Shown here: positions 10,201 through 21,135 of the stretch, piece after piece
Numbering within the stretch: position 1 is the stretch's first letter
How the letters are laid out: the number at the start of each line of letters is the position of its first letter
NCBI GenBank assembly: GCA_016712105.1
Contig: JADJRU010000002.1
Span: 124,001 to 188,000 of the forward strand
Direction: 5' to 3'
Length of the DNA stretch: 64,000 bases
DNA from: Ahniella sp.
Lineage (GTDB): Bacteria > Pseudomonadota > Gammaproteobacteria > Xanthomonadales > Ahniellaceae
Notes under the pieces: model-generated
The model's database searches: none
What the model was told of the DNA's origin: nothing
What the model saw: the letters and a program-made list of their open reading frames with translations, nothing else
Position numbers and translations under genes: made by a program

Positions 10201-13200
10201 TGACTGGGCAGCAGCCCTGTTTGGTACGCCAGAGCCGGTCGCGGCGGAAGCCACCCTTGCTGACACGACCCAATCGGCAATCGAATCGATTGACGAGGGC
10301 GGCGACGAATCGGAAGAAACGATCGAGCTGTCCGAGCCGGATGGCGTTTCGTTCGAACCGTTTGGCAATGAATCCGAAGAGCTCAGCTTGACGGAAGAAT
10401 CGATTGAACTGACCGATGCCGACGAATTCGAGTCCATCGACTTCAGTGTCGGCACTCCGGCAGCCCCAGACAAACAGGCCGAAGCACCCAATTTCGACTT
10501 CTCGGACGAGCCGATCATCGCGGTCGACATGACGAGCGGTTTCGACTTCAGTGTGGAATCCGAGGAAATCCCCACTGCGGCGCTTTCTTCCGGTCCACCA
10601 GCGGTTGCATTCGCCCCCTCGGCATCGGCGAGCGCCGATCTGGAGGGCGTTGATCCGATGATGCTTGAGATCCTGCGCACGGAAGTGTCTGGGCATCTTG
10701 GGCTCATTCGCGAGTTCCTGGCTCAATCGGAGCAACAACCCGGTCAGCCAGCCAGCGAATCGCTTCTGCGAGCCGTGCACACCATGCACGGTGCCATCGC
10801 GATGGTCGACTTGCCAAGCGTCACGCCTTTGCTGGCGCCGCTTGAGGGCTACATCAAGCGCTTGCGCGGACAGGGTCAGGCCCCGTCTGCAGAGGGTCTG
10901 GCGGTCATCGGCGCAACGGCCGATGCGGTTGAAGCCTCGATCAATGGCGCCACGTCGCCGGTGGACCTCGCTGAACTGGCCGATGCGCTGAATGCTCTGC
11001 GTAACGACCTGCCTGAGCCGGAAAGTGTGCTGCGTGTCTTCAATGTTTCTGTCGACGAAGACGAGGAAAGCAAGCAGGCTGACGGCGGCTCGCCGGCCAA
11101 CGAAGCATCGCCCGCGGCAGTTGCGACTGTCGACTCGGGGTTTGCCGAAGTGGCGGCTTCCGGCATCGAATCGGAAGCCCCGGCGCTCGAGGCTGCGGGT
11201 CCGGAATCGACGGTTGTCGAGACCTTTGATTACTTGCCGCATGAGCAGCCCGCTGCACCGATCGAAGAGATTGATTTGGCCGAAGTGGCTGAGACCGAAG
11301 TCTCCGAGGGTGCTGAAGAATCAGCAGTCCCAGCCACCGCCGAACCGATGTCGGAAGAATTCGCCGAGTTCGAGAGCGGCTTTGCGTCGATCCAATTTGC
11401 TGACGATGTCCCGGCAATCGCGGAAACTTCGGTTGAAGAAACTTCGGTTGAAGAAACTTCGGTTGAAGAAACTTCGGTTGAAGAAACTTCGGTTGAAGAA
11501 ACTTCGGTTGAAGAAACTTCGGTTGAAGAAACTTCGGTTGAAGAAACTCCGGTGTCGACTTCGCAAACGTCTGGTCTCGACTGGTTCGACGCCGCGTCGT
11601 TGTTCAGTGATGCCGGTTCACCTGATGTGCCGGCAGTGGCGACCCCAGTCGAACCGATCGAGGTCGAGGAGCCTGAGCGTTATGGCGACGAAGAGCCGAC
11701 CGAGCATCTAGAACCGACCCAGGACGAAGAACCGATCGGCAACGTGCTCGCGGAGCCCACGCTGGCGCAGGTATTGAATACCGAAAATGCGGGCCTGCAG
11801 TACGCCCCGATTGGCGACGATCTTCATCCGGAAGGCCCGCTGGTTCTGGCCGACATGGACGAAGATCTGCTCGAAATCTTCGTTCAGGAAGGCTCGGACA
11901 TTCTGGATGCTTCCGACACCATGATGGCGCGCTTGCGCGAGACGCCGGACGACCGCGAAATCGTCGTTGGGCTTCAGCGCGAACTGCATACCCTCAAGGG
12001 CGGCTCCCGCATGGCTGGCCTGTTGCCGATCGGCGATCTCAGCCACGCCATGGAGTCCTTGTTCGAAATGGTGGCCGATGGCCGGCGGGTCGTAGACCGC
12101 GTCAGCCTCGAATCCCTGGAGCGTGGTTTCGATCGACTGCATGGCATGGTGCAGCGGGTGGCGAAGCGTCAGGCGATCGCGATGCCTGAAAACGCCATTG
12201 CCCGATTTGAAGCGATCGTTTCCGGTGAAGAAATTCCGGCGTTCGAAAGCGCGGAAACGGCAACTCCGGTCGCCGCCACCGAGGTCGCCGAAGTGCCTGC
12301 TATCGGTTCGGAAACGACCCCTGCCGTGGCGTCACCCGAAACCGAAGTTGCTGCCGCCGTGCCTGTCGCGCCTGCAACGCCGGCTGCGCCGCGTCGTGAG
12401 CAGAAGACTGCGCTCGACGAGGCAGAAGAAGCGGGTCGTGCGCCGCAGGAAGTCATCCGCGTTCGCTCCGACTTGCTCGATTCCCTGGTCAACTACGCAG
12501 GTGAGGTGTCTATCTACCGCTCGCGACTCGAGCAGCAGATGGCCACGTTCAAGTTCAACTTGCAGGAACTGGATCAAACCGTCTTGCGTGTGCGGGAACA
12601 GTTGCGCAAGCTCGAAATCGAAACGGAAGCGCAGATCATCGCGCGATACCAGCGCGAAGCCGAGACGACCGATGGCGAGTTCGATCCACTCGAACTCGAC
12701 CGGTTCTCGACCCTCCAGCAGTTGTCGCGAGCCCTCGCCGAATCGGTGTCCGACTTGCAGTCCCTGCAGAACGCACTGGATGACCTGACGCGCCAGTCGG
12801 AAACGCTTCTGTTGCAGCAGGCCCGCGTGAGCTCGGAGCTGCAGGAAGGCCTGATGCGGACCCGCATGGTGACATTCGACTCCGTGGTGCCGCGACTGCG
12901 GCGCCTGATGCGCCAGACATCCGGTGAACTCGGGAAACGTGCGCAACTGCGCGTCGAGGGCGCACAGGGTGAAATGGATCGCAACGTGCTCGATCGAATG
13001 ACCGCGCCGCTGGAGCACATGCTCCGCAACGCACTCGCCCATGGTTTGGAAACCCCGGCCGATCGCGCCAAGGTTGGCAAGAGCGAAGAAGGGTCGGTCA
13101 CGATCGGCATTTCGCGCGAAGCGACTGAAGTCGTGATTCGCGTCACCGATGACGGCCGCGGCATGGATCGTGATGCGATTCGGCGCAAGGCCATCGAACG

Positions 13201-14287
13201 CGGACTGCTGAAGCCGGATGCACACTTGTCCGACCGCGACCTGTTCGGTTTCGTCCTCGAGACAGGCTTTTCGACTGCAGAGGCGGTGAGCAAGATCGCT
13301 GGCCGCGGCGTCGGCATGGATGTGGTCGGCAGCGAAATCAAGCAGCTCGGCGGCACACTCAGCATCGACTCCGAACGCGGCAAAGGCACTCAGTTCATCA
13401 TCCGCCTGCCGTTCACGCTGGCAGTGACGCAGGCCATTCTGGTGCGGCTCGGCGAGCACCTCTACGCCGTGCCGATGACATCAGTGCAAGGTGTCGTCCG
13501 AATCCGCCGCGAAGACCTCGATGATCGTCTGAAATCGACTCAGCCGATCTACAGCTACGGCGGAGACGACTACCTGATCTACGAAATGGGCGACTTGCTC
13601 GGAGCGGTGGTGCACCGATCGCTGGATGACTTGCAGTTGCCATTGTTGATGGTCAAGTCGGGTGACCAGCGTGCGGCGGTCCGCGTCGACGCAGTGCTTG
13701 GTAGCCGAGAAGTCGTGGTCAAGTCGGTCGGCCCGCAGGTCTCGTCGATTGCCGGCATCTTCGGTGCGACCATCATGGGTGATGGCTCCGTCGTCATGAT
13801 CCTGGATATGGCCCCGCTGGTTCGCCGTGTTGCGGCGCTCCGCCAGACCGCGATTGCCGAAGATACCGTTGTGGCCACGGCGGTTACCGCCTTGCCGGAA
13901 CGTCGCCAGCCTCTCGTCATGGTCGTCGACGACTCGATCACCATGCGCAAGGTCACCACGCGCGTGCTCGAACGCAACGACATGGAAGTGGTCACGGCAA
14001 AGGATGGTCTGGATGCGGTCGAGAAGTTGCAGGACCGCGTGCCGGATCTGGTCTTGCTCGATATCGAAATGCCGCGTATGGACGGCTACGAACTCGCCAC
14101 CTACATGCGCAACGACCCGCGCCTGAAGGGGGTGCCGATCATCATGATCACGTCGCGTACGGGCGAAAAGCATCGCCAGCGTGCGTTCGAAATCGGTGTC
14201 GATCGATACCTCGGCAAGCCGTATCAGGAAGCCGATCTGCTGCGAAACGTTGAAGACCAACTGAGGCTGACGCGTGCTGTCCACTGA
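7281..14287 (+). CDS. chpA: Pil-Chp hybrid histidine kinase ChpA/PilL, one frameshift
   Basis: The CheA-like hub kinase of the twitching pathway, about 2,330 residues after joining the two frames at about 9190 (a lost G after GAAAC). Visible modules in order are: a degenerate Hpt-like helix bundle at 7430 (YLHQVQGTLRMV); a second bundle at 8600-8830; a true Hpt at 9500 (SFHTMKGSGRLVG); a degenerate Hpt at 10770 (AVHTMHGAIAMV); a true Hpt at 11980 (LHTLKGGSRMAG); a dimerisation helix pair from 12450; an HATPase with LRNALAHGLE, DDGRGMD and GRGVGMDVV (13020-13320); a CheW-like P5 domain (13420-13860); and a C-terminal receiver with VVDDSITMRK, LLDIEMPRMDG and GKPY. Long acidic Glu/Pro/Ala linkers separate the Hpt units, one containing a perfect 15-bp tandem repeat. 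The GTG at 7269 is a possible earlier start. Confidence 0.9.
11423..11542 (+). repeat. Eight perfect copies of a 15-bp in-frame tandem repeat inside chpA
   Basis: The unit GAAACTTCGGTTGAA is repeated eight times without a single difference and is followed by one degenerate copy (GAAACTCCGGTGTCG). It encodes (ETSVE)8 in an acidic inter-domain linker of ChpA. Because the unit is a multiple of three, copy-number change would keep the frame. Confidence 0.97.
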
Positions 14288-16348
14288 CCTCCCACGCCGA
14301 ACCATTCCAGTTGCCCTGGTCTATCAGTCCGAGGCACTGAACGCACACGTCCGCGATGCCATGACTGAACTGGGCGCGCGGGTCGTGTATGAGTCCTCGG
14401 TACTGGCCTACCGTCCGAGTGAACTCGGCGGTAGTGGTGCCGAGGTGGTCATCGTCAATCTGGATCCCGCCTCCGACGAGGACATCGGCGCGCTCGACGA
14501 CTTGCTCGTCGACAACGCGCGCCGTGTGGTCTTCAACGACGGTGAAGTGACCGCCAGATTGAGCGGCTGGGATCTCGCCCGCTGGGCGCGCCACTTGGCA
14601 GCAAAAGTGCTGGGCCAGCAGGTGGCGTTGCCGCCGCGTCCCGAGGGATCTGAGTCCATCCCTCAAGCAGGTCCGCCGCGATCGGCAGAGTTGTCCACGC
14701 CAGATCGGCCGCGCGACATGGAACCAACGACTCGTGCTGGCTCCAGCGCCGAAAACGATGAAGTCGCCGATGAGATGACGCGGGCGCTCGCCGGATTCAG
14801 CATGGAAAAGGCAGCCGCTGCCGAACAGATAGCTGCTCAGGACGATCTGTCTGCAAGCCTTGCGGGCTTGGGGCTGGGTGATTTTGGCGCCACGTTTGAA
14901 TCCGAGCCGCCGGAACCGGCTGCGCGGATCAACGAATCCAAGAGTATTTTCGAAGAGCTCGGTCTGAACCTCGACCTCGGTTCGCCGGCACCAGTTTCAG
15001 CGGCCAAAGCGCCGGTGATCGAGCAGGAAGAGGACAATCCATTCTCGGGGCTCGACATCAATTTCGATGCTTTTGACGCAGCGCCACCGGCTCGCGAAGA
15101 GCCGCAGGGGCTTGATGCGCTGCTGGCGAGTTTGCCCAAGGAAACCACCGCCGATCCGGCCGCCAAGCCTCAGCGGTTGGATCGATCTTCGGCCCCGACA
15201 CTGGAGTTGCCAGCGATTCCGCCGATTGCCACGGCGACCCAAAAGCCCTCAGTCGATGTCGACAATCCGTTTGCAGGGCTCAGTCTTGAACTGGCGCCGC
15301 TGGATGCTGCACTGGACGTGCCTGCGGTCGCGCCGACAGAACCCAAGCAGTCGAAGGCCGCAATGCGCGATTTTTCCAGCGCGCTCGCATCCCTGTCGTT
15401 GGCGCCACTCGAAGATCTGAGTGCCCCGGCATCGTTTTCGCCGGCCGCCGGCGCGCCAGCAGGTGCTGCTGCGACGGTGACCAAGTCGACGCCCGCTGAC
15501 AACCCGTTTGCCAGTTTGTCGCTTTCGCCGAACCCTTGAACGAAGAGTTGCCTGCGGCTCCGGTCGCAGCAGTGCCTGCGATGGCACCCGTGGCGCCTGC
15601 GGCGGTGCCACCGCCCATCGACGACGAAGACAATCCGTTTGCCGATCTGGGGCTGAGCCTCGACGCGATCAATGCGGCACCGCCGATTCCGCTGCAACGG
15701 GAAGCCATGGCGGAATCTTCGAGCGAAGACGATTTCATGCGCGAGTTCGCAGCGCTCGGTGCGCTGGACCAGAGCCCATCGGCTGCGATCGAACACGTGG
15801 TCATCCTGGGTGCTTCGATTGGCGGACCGGATGCGGTTCGCGAATTTCTCAGTGGCGTGACCGGCAACAAGACCACGGTGTTCGTCCTGGCCCAGCACAT
15901 GGGTGCCGATTTCGTGGAACTGATGGCTCAGCAATTGCAGCGCGCCACGCGCCTCAACGTGTTGATGCCGCAGGCAGGGCAGTCGGCGAAAGCCGGCGAT
16001 ATCCTTATCGTGCCAGTGGCCGAGCGTATGCTGCTCGAGCCGAGCGGCGAGATTCGTCTGACCGTGCCGGACCAGGCATCACCATACAGTCCGTCGATCG
16101 ATCAGGTGCTGTTCGACCTGGCCGATCGATTCGGCGACCGTGCCATGGCGATCATTTTCAGCGGCATGGCACACGATGCGATCGAAGGTGCCAAGTACCT
16201 GTCGGGCCGTGGTGGCCGTATCTGGGTGCAGGATCCAACCACCTGCGTGGTCAGTTCGATGATCGACGGCGCGATGGAAGCGGGTGTCGTTTCGTTCATA
16301 GGTAGCCCGACCGATCTGGCGCAGCAGTTCAATCGAGAATTCAAGTGA
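14274..16348 (+). CDS. chpB: CheB-type protein-glutamate methylesterase ChpB with long N-terminal extension, one frameshift
   Basis: Predicted to remove methyl groups from PilJ. The C-terminal methylesterase domain (about 15800-16340) has the catalytic serine motif VVILGASIGGPDAVREFL, the histidine in VLAQHMGADF and the aspartate in FSGMAHDAIEGAKYL. The N-terminal about 105 residues (IPVALVYQSEALNAHVRDAM, VVIVNLDPASDEDI) resemble a receiver fold with only one weakly placed acidic pair. Between them lie some 390 low-complexity residues carrying a recurring DNPFxxLxLxL motif. The two frames join near 15525. It overlaps chpA by 14 bases and uses a GTG start. Reconstructed length, about 690 residues, is roughly twice that of Pseudomonas ChpB (about 340; from memory). 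Confidence 0.85.
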
Positions 16349-16355
16349 GGTCGGC

Positions 16356-16830
16356 ATGAGCCAGACACGCGAAATCCGTGGTTTGATGATCACCGTCACG
16401 AACGGCAAGGTGTTGTTGCCCAACGCGAACGTGACCGAAATCATCACCTATTCCGATCCGGAAAAAATCGAAGGTGCACCCGACTGGCTTCTTGGCCGCA
16501 CACGCTGGCGCGGTTGGCGTGTGCCGTTGGTGTCGTTCTCGATGCTGGCCGGCCTGGCGCCGCGGGATCAGGGCACGAACCTGAAAGTCACGGTGCTGAA
16601 GGCGCTCGGGGGTAATCCCCAAGCTTCCTTACCTGGCCATGATGGCGCTCGGTTTCCCGCGCTTGACGACAATTTCGCCAGACGTGCTGATTCCGACAGG
16701 AGACGATGAGTTCCGTGAACTGGGTGTCCGCCATCGCACACTGGTCCGCGATGACGTCGCGATCATTCCGGACTTGCTGGAAATCGAACGACTCGTCAAT
16801 GATGTCGTGAACGCTCCGGTCGCTGCCTGA
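16356..16830 (+). CDS. chpC: CheW-like adaptor ChpC, one frameshift
   Basis: A second CheW-type coupling protein of the twitching pathway, thought to link additional receptors to ChpA. The start MSQTREIRGLMITVTNGKVL is 7 bases after chpB. CheW features include LLPNANVTEIITYSDPEK and WLLGRTRWRGWRVPLVSFSM. After an indel in the G/C-run at about 16612-16620 it continues as LPYLAMMALGFPRLTTISPD, ELGVRHRTLVRDDVAIIPDL and LEIERLVNDVV. It is the last gene of the operon. About 158 residues, as expected for ChpC. Confidence 0.85.
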
Positions 16831-16876
16831 TGGCCAACGTTCGACGCTTGTCGCCGTAAAAAATTACCCATCCCAA

Positions 16877-16898
16877 TGCGCCGGCTCATGCCGGCGCA
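16877..16898. terminator. Possible terminator hairpin after chpC
   Basis: A perfect 9-bp GC-rich stem (TGCGCCGGC / GCCGGCGCA) with a TCAT loop lies 47 bases after the chpC stop. No U-run follows on the plus strand, so intrinsic termination is only a possibility. Confidence 0.35.
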
Positions 16899-16933
16899 GC
16901 AGTGTTCGGGGTCTGTCGACCCATGGAGATACG

Positions 16934-18238
16934 ATGCGACGCTTGGCCTTGTGTGTGTCCTTGTTCTGTCTGTCGATTGCGCCGGTCTGTGCGCAGTCCC
17001 TGCTGATCCATGCCGGAAGCGTTCTGGTCCATGCAGATCAGGAAGCGAAGCGCGAACAGACGGTGGTCATCGAGGCTGGGCGAATCAAATCCGTGGTCGC
17101 CGGATATGTGACCGCAGAGGAAGCCGGGCTGCCCGCTGACACTGCAGTGATCGATTGGCGGTCCAGGTACGTGTTGCCGGGTTTGATCGACAGCCATGTA
17201 CATCTCGACAATGATCGCGCCGGCATCGAAGCACAGCTCGGCATGTTGACCGACAGCATCGCAGCGCAGGCCTATGAGGCGCAGGTGAATGCCGGCAAGA
17301 CGTTGCGGGCTGGCTTCACGACCGTACGCAATCTTGGCGATGCCGATGGTGTGACCTTGGCGCTGCGTGATGCGGTTCGGACGGGCAAAGTGGTTGGCCC
17401 GCGGATTGTCGACTCGGGGCAGGCAATCTCCACGACCAGTGGACACATGGACAGCAGCCTCGGCTTCCGCGAAGAGTTCCGTTCCGTGCTGAACTCGGCC
17501 GGCAACGTGTGTGATGGCGCCGATGCCTGTCGTGCCGCCGTACGCCGGCAGATATCGCGTGGTGTCGATGTCATCAAGTTTGCGTCGACTGGCGGCGTCA
17601 ACAGCCGCATCGGCCTGGGGCTGGGTGCCCAGATGTTCGAAGACGAGGCGCGGGCGATCGTTGAAACAGCGCACCTGTATGGCAAAAAAGTCGCCGTTCA
17701 TGCACACGGGGCCGATGGCATCGTGCTCGCACTCAAGGTGGGCGCCGACTCGATCGAACACGGAACCTTGCTTGATGATGAGGGCTTGAAGTTGTTCAAA
17801 CAGTCCGGCGCCTACTATGTGCCGACCTTGTCCACGATCAACGGCTATATCGAGCGGCTGGAAAAAAACCCGGATGCCTATGCACCTGCCGTCAAGGCGA
17901 AGATTGAATGGCGCATCGCAATTACCGGAAAGTCACTGAAACTTGCCCATGAAGCCGGGGTCCCGATCGCGTTCGGCACCGATGCCGGCGTCAGCCTGCA
18001 CGGTCGTAATGCCGATGAATTCGAGTTGATGGTGAAGTTCGGCATGAGTCCGCGTGAAGCGATCCATGCCGCGACCATCAATGCATCGCGACTGCTTGGG
18101 CTGGAGTCCGAAATCGGCACGATCGAGGCCGGCAAGGTTGCGGATCTGATTGCCGTTGGCGGTGATCCTTTGGCCGATGTGAGGGTCTTGAAAGCCGTGC
18201 AGGCGGTCGTGCAGGGCGGGAAATTGCTGAAGCCCTGA
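16934..18238 (+). CDS. Secreted metal-dependent amidohydrolase (Xaa-Pro dipeptidase/imidazolonepropionase-like family)
   Basis: An intact 434-residue protein with a clear Sec signal peptide (RRLALCVSLFCLSIAPVCAQ). The amidohydrolase barrel shows the HxH metal site in VLPGLIDSHVHLDND. A lysine in DVIKFASTGGVN is a candidate carbamylated bridging ligand. Further ligands are the histidines in KVAVHAHGADG and DSIEHGTLLDD and the catalytic Asp in IAFGTDAGV. The C-terminal beta-sandwich is closed by GTIEAGKVADLIAVGGDPL. Such secreted paralogs hydrolyse dipeptides or N-acyl amino acids, but substrate cannot be assigned from sequence. It stands alone between chpC and a decayed stretch, with no partner gene, and codon usage looks like its neighbours. 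Confidence 0.88.
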   Translation: MRRLALCVSLFCLSIAPVCAQSLLIHAGSVLVHADQEAKREQTVVIEAGRIKSVVAGYVTAEEAGLPADTAVIDWRSRYVLPGLIDSHVHLDNDRAGIEAQLGMLTDSIAAQAYEAQVNAGKTLRAGFTTVRNLGDADGVTLALRDAVRTGKVVGPRIVDSGQAISTTSGHMDSSLGFREEFRSVLNSAGNVCDGADACRAAVRRQISRGVDVIKFASTGGVNSRIGLGLGAQMFEDEARAIVETAHLYGKKVAVHAHGADGIVLALKVGADSIEHGTLLDDEGLKLFKQSGAYYVPTLSTINGYIERLEKNPDAYAPAVKAKIEWRIAITGKSLKLAHEAGVPIAFGTDAGVSLHGRNADEFELMVKFGMSPREAIHAATINASRLLGLESEIGTIEAGKVADLIAVGGDPLADVRVLKAVQAVVQGGKLLKP

Positions 18239-18990
18239 ACCTGGACTGCCGGTCGGATACAGCTCAGGCGACAAACTGCTTCGACGTTGGCACGGACTTG
18301 GTGTTGCCCGATCATTCGATGCTCGCGGCATGGGCTCAATGGGTTCAGCCTTGCATCTATCGGTTGGTCGCGGTGCTCCTTGCCACTGCCGCTCCATCGA
18401 CCTACGTGTTGGCGCCAAGGCCGCATCTCGTACCAGCAGATCCATTTCCGGGACAGGTCGGGCACCTGATCGACGTGAAACCCGGGCCCCTGCTGAGTTC
18501 ATCTCAGGCAGCACCAGCGGCGCACTCCCGAATAGGCTGGAGCAGGCACGTGAACCGCAAGTCGTGGCCATGGTGATCTGATTCGACGAGCTCCAGCCCA
18601 GATCCCACAAAGGCAAGGATGGGAAGGCCGACCTGGTGCCGGATCAGCAAGGCCTCTACTCGGTTCTGCCCGGGAACGTTTGCAGGGCCTGGCAGCCGCA
18701 CCCAGGGCTGGGCGCAAAGCCCGATATTGCCAGTCAAGCGGAGTCTGTTGCCGGTGCCGACAGCACCAGTCCGAATGCTGTTCAGGGTCGAGCGGATCAG
18801 CAAGCTTCGATCAGTCCGCCAAAATTTGTCCGGCAGGAAGAATGGAAGCCTGCGAGCGCGTGCCATCGAAGCTGCAAGACACGGACAGGAATCTCTCGTT
18901 CCGTGAACGAGATGCGCTGGATGCCGGGATCAGCACTCTACAATTACCGGCTGCATGCCGATGATGGTGAACAACTGAGCCCGCGAAGCA
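18239..18990. other. About 750 bp without a recognisable gene
   Basis: Both strands contain only short, mutually overlapping open frames with no motif I recognise. The segment lies 3' of two convergently oriented loci: the amidohydrolase (plus) and the damaged molybdopterin-domain gene and murJ (minus). It may hold a further minus-strand gene destroyed by indels, since the preceding kilobase is indel-rich. I cannot reconstruct one. Confidence 0.5.
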
Positions 18991-19443
18991 GGCCGGCAGT
19001 CGCCTACCTCGCGCACCACCACTCGATTCAACCGCCAACGATGTCGGACGCCATCCAGGGACCAGCCGCCAGCGCCCATGTTCCCGTTGACCGGCTCGGC
19101 AGTCGAAAACCAAGATTGCCCGGGTCACTTTGGGTGACACGGCGAGACGCGCGCGATAACCATCGCTTCTGCCACGACCCCGAGACAGGTTCACCCCGCG
19201 AATGGATTCGGTCGTTTCCAGTCCGCTGCCTTGAGTGCAAGGCGGAAATCGATGCCCACGTACTCACGGGTCTTGCCATGTGACGTCGCCTGAATCCGGA
19301 TCTCGGGCAGTGACGCCCTGACCGCCGGGTTGATCATGACCGTGCGACCGTCGGGTAAGACGACCGGCAGATCCGGTGGCGACAGCACCGCCGTGACTCG
19401 TGTTCAGATCAGAACACACCACAGCGCGGTATGCAGCGGCACA
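18990..19443 (-). pseudogene. Sulfite-oxidase-type molybdopterin-binding domain protein, frameshifted
   Basis: The best frame reads LPVVLPDGRTVMINPAVRAS, LPEIRIQATSHGKTREYVGI and DFRLALKAADW. Then, across frame changes, come VVAEA-DGYRA, KVTRAILVFDCRAGQ, a WRLV-PG stretch and VRHRWRLNRVVVREVGD. This order (DGR...LP...HGK...YxGxxL...A(S)DGYR...GPWRLVVP...RW(V)R) is the fold of small secreted oxidoreductases with a sulfite-oxidase-type Moco domain. Several indels interrupt it. A hydrophobic leader may precede it, but no clean start is visible. It directly follows murJ on the same strand. Identity is an inference from motif order; electron partner and substrate are unknown. It could be a real pseudogene or a sequence-error casualty. 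Confidence 0.5.
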
Positions 19444-19457
19444 CTCCTCGGAAGTCT

Positions 19458-21026
19458 CTAACGTCGGCCGGTGCGGTTCCCGCACATCCTTCGGGCGAAT
19501 GCCCAGTGCCAGCGCAGACCCGGCAAATACAGCCGCACCCATACCCACGAGGCGCCAGGCTCGCAAGCAGTCTCTGCCACCAGGGCAGCAAGAACAGGTT
19601 GCCGAGGTAGGGGCAGGACCAGCATACGCATGCACACATCAAACCGCCGCCAGCAACCAATACCTTGGCGAAGAACGTGACATGCCCGGATCCAGCCGGT
19701 ACAGGCCCTGAGTCGATAACGCGCGATACAGCCACCATGCATTCAGTGTGCCGGCGATTGCGGTGGCAGCGGCAATACCGGCATGTGCACGGGTGACCCC
19801 GTAGTGCCACAGCGGCGTTGCGATGAGAATTGTCAGCACGACGTTGGCGATCACCGGTGCGCACGGCGATCCGCATGGGTGTGCGCGTGTCCTGACGGGC
19901 GTAGAACGCTGGCAGCAAGACCTTGCTGGCCATGAAGGCGGGTATGCCGAGACACATCACCTGCACGGCTGCTGCAGTCATGCGGACGTCGTCCAGCCTG
20001 AACCGGCCGTAGCCGAACAAGGTGGTGGTCAAGGGGCTCGGCTGGACGCGCCAGGCCGAAGGCAGCCGGCAGGGCAATCAGCACCACGGCGCGAAGACCC
20101 CAGTCCATAGCCCGATCAAAACCCTCCTGGTCGGTTGCTGCGAATCGCGTTGACAGATGCGGCAGGATGACCGTGCCGATCGCAACGCCGAACAGGCCGA
20201 GCGGAAACTCCACGAGGCGATCCGAGTAATACAGCCAGGCCTGTGCCTCGACGGCAAGTGCCGCTGCAAAGACGGTGCCGACCAGCAGGTTGATCTGCGC
20301 CACCGATGACGAAAAGATCGTCGGCAGCATCAAACGGAAGACCCGGCGCATGCCCTCGTGCCGCAAATCGAATCGGAAACGTGGCAGCACCCCGAGGCGG
20401 TACAACGCGGGCCACAACAGCAGTACCTGCAGGATGCCGGCCAACACCACACCATAGGCCAGCGCGTGCTCGGGCACGTCAAACCAGCGCGACAGCACCA
20501 GCATGGCCAGAATCACGGCCAGGTTGTGCAGGACGGGTGCGAAGGCGGGCAGGCCGAATTGCCGGAAGCTGTTCAACACGGATCCGGCGAGAGCCGTCAT
20601 CGAAATGAACGTCAGGTAGGGGAACGTGATGCGGAGCATGTCGGCGACCAACACCACCTGTGCATCCTGGTCGTCGGCCAGGATCAGGAACAGTCGAGCG
20701 ATCCAGGGCGACAGCAGCATGCCCAGCCCGGTCACGACCACGACGGCAGCCAACAGCGCCCCCGCCACATGATCCAGAAAATCCTGCAGCGCCCGCTGGT
20801 CGCCTTGTTGTCGAAGTTCGGACAGGACAGGCACGAATGCCGAGGCAAACGAGCCTTCTGCGAAGATCCGGCGCAGGTAGTTCGGAATCCGGTAGGCCAC
20901 CACGAAGGCGCTCACAGCCGGTCCGGCACCGAACAAGGAGGCTTGGATCGCGTCACGTGCAAACCCTGCAATGCGCGATAAAAGAGTGAAGATGCTGAAA
21001 ATGAGCGTGGATTTGAGCAGTTTCAT
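19458..21026 (-). CDS. murJ: Lipid II flippase MurJ (MviN), C-terminal third frameshifted
   Basis: A polytopic inner-membrane protein that flips lipid-linked peptidoglycan precursors. The start MKLLKSTLIFSIFTLLSRIA and GFARDAIQASLFGAGP are typical, as are RIPNYLRRIFAEGSFASAFV and LVEFPLGLFGVAIGTVILPH. The first 320 residues are one clean frame. From about 20050 on, the reading frame changes several times: FMASKVLLPAFYARQDTRTP, then ANVVLTILIATPLWHYGVTR, then AAVFAGSALALGIRPKDVRE. The last fits the MurJ C-terminus and leads to a stop at about 19458. Full length, about 520 residues, is as expected. It is divergent from rpsT, a conserved arrangement. As MurJ is usually essential, the breaks are likely sequencing indels. 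Confidence 0.88.
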
Positions 21027-21135
21027 GCTAATCTGGTCGATTCTCGGCCTGCGCGGCCGCTCTTCGGGTTGACTGCGGAGCGGGGGCTCAGCATAATTCG
21101 CGTCCTTTTTTCAACACCAAACCCGGAAGAACCCT

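Noticed and set aside
18239..18990. CsiV-like or other gene on the minus strand
   Set aside because: Fragments such as GNRLRLTGNIGL were considered, but the expected downstream motifs are not present and no frame could be joined with confidence.
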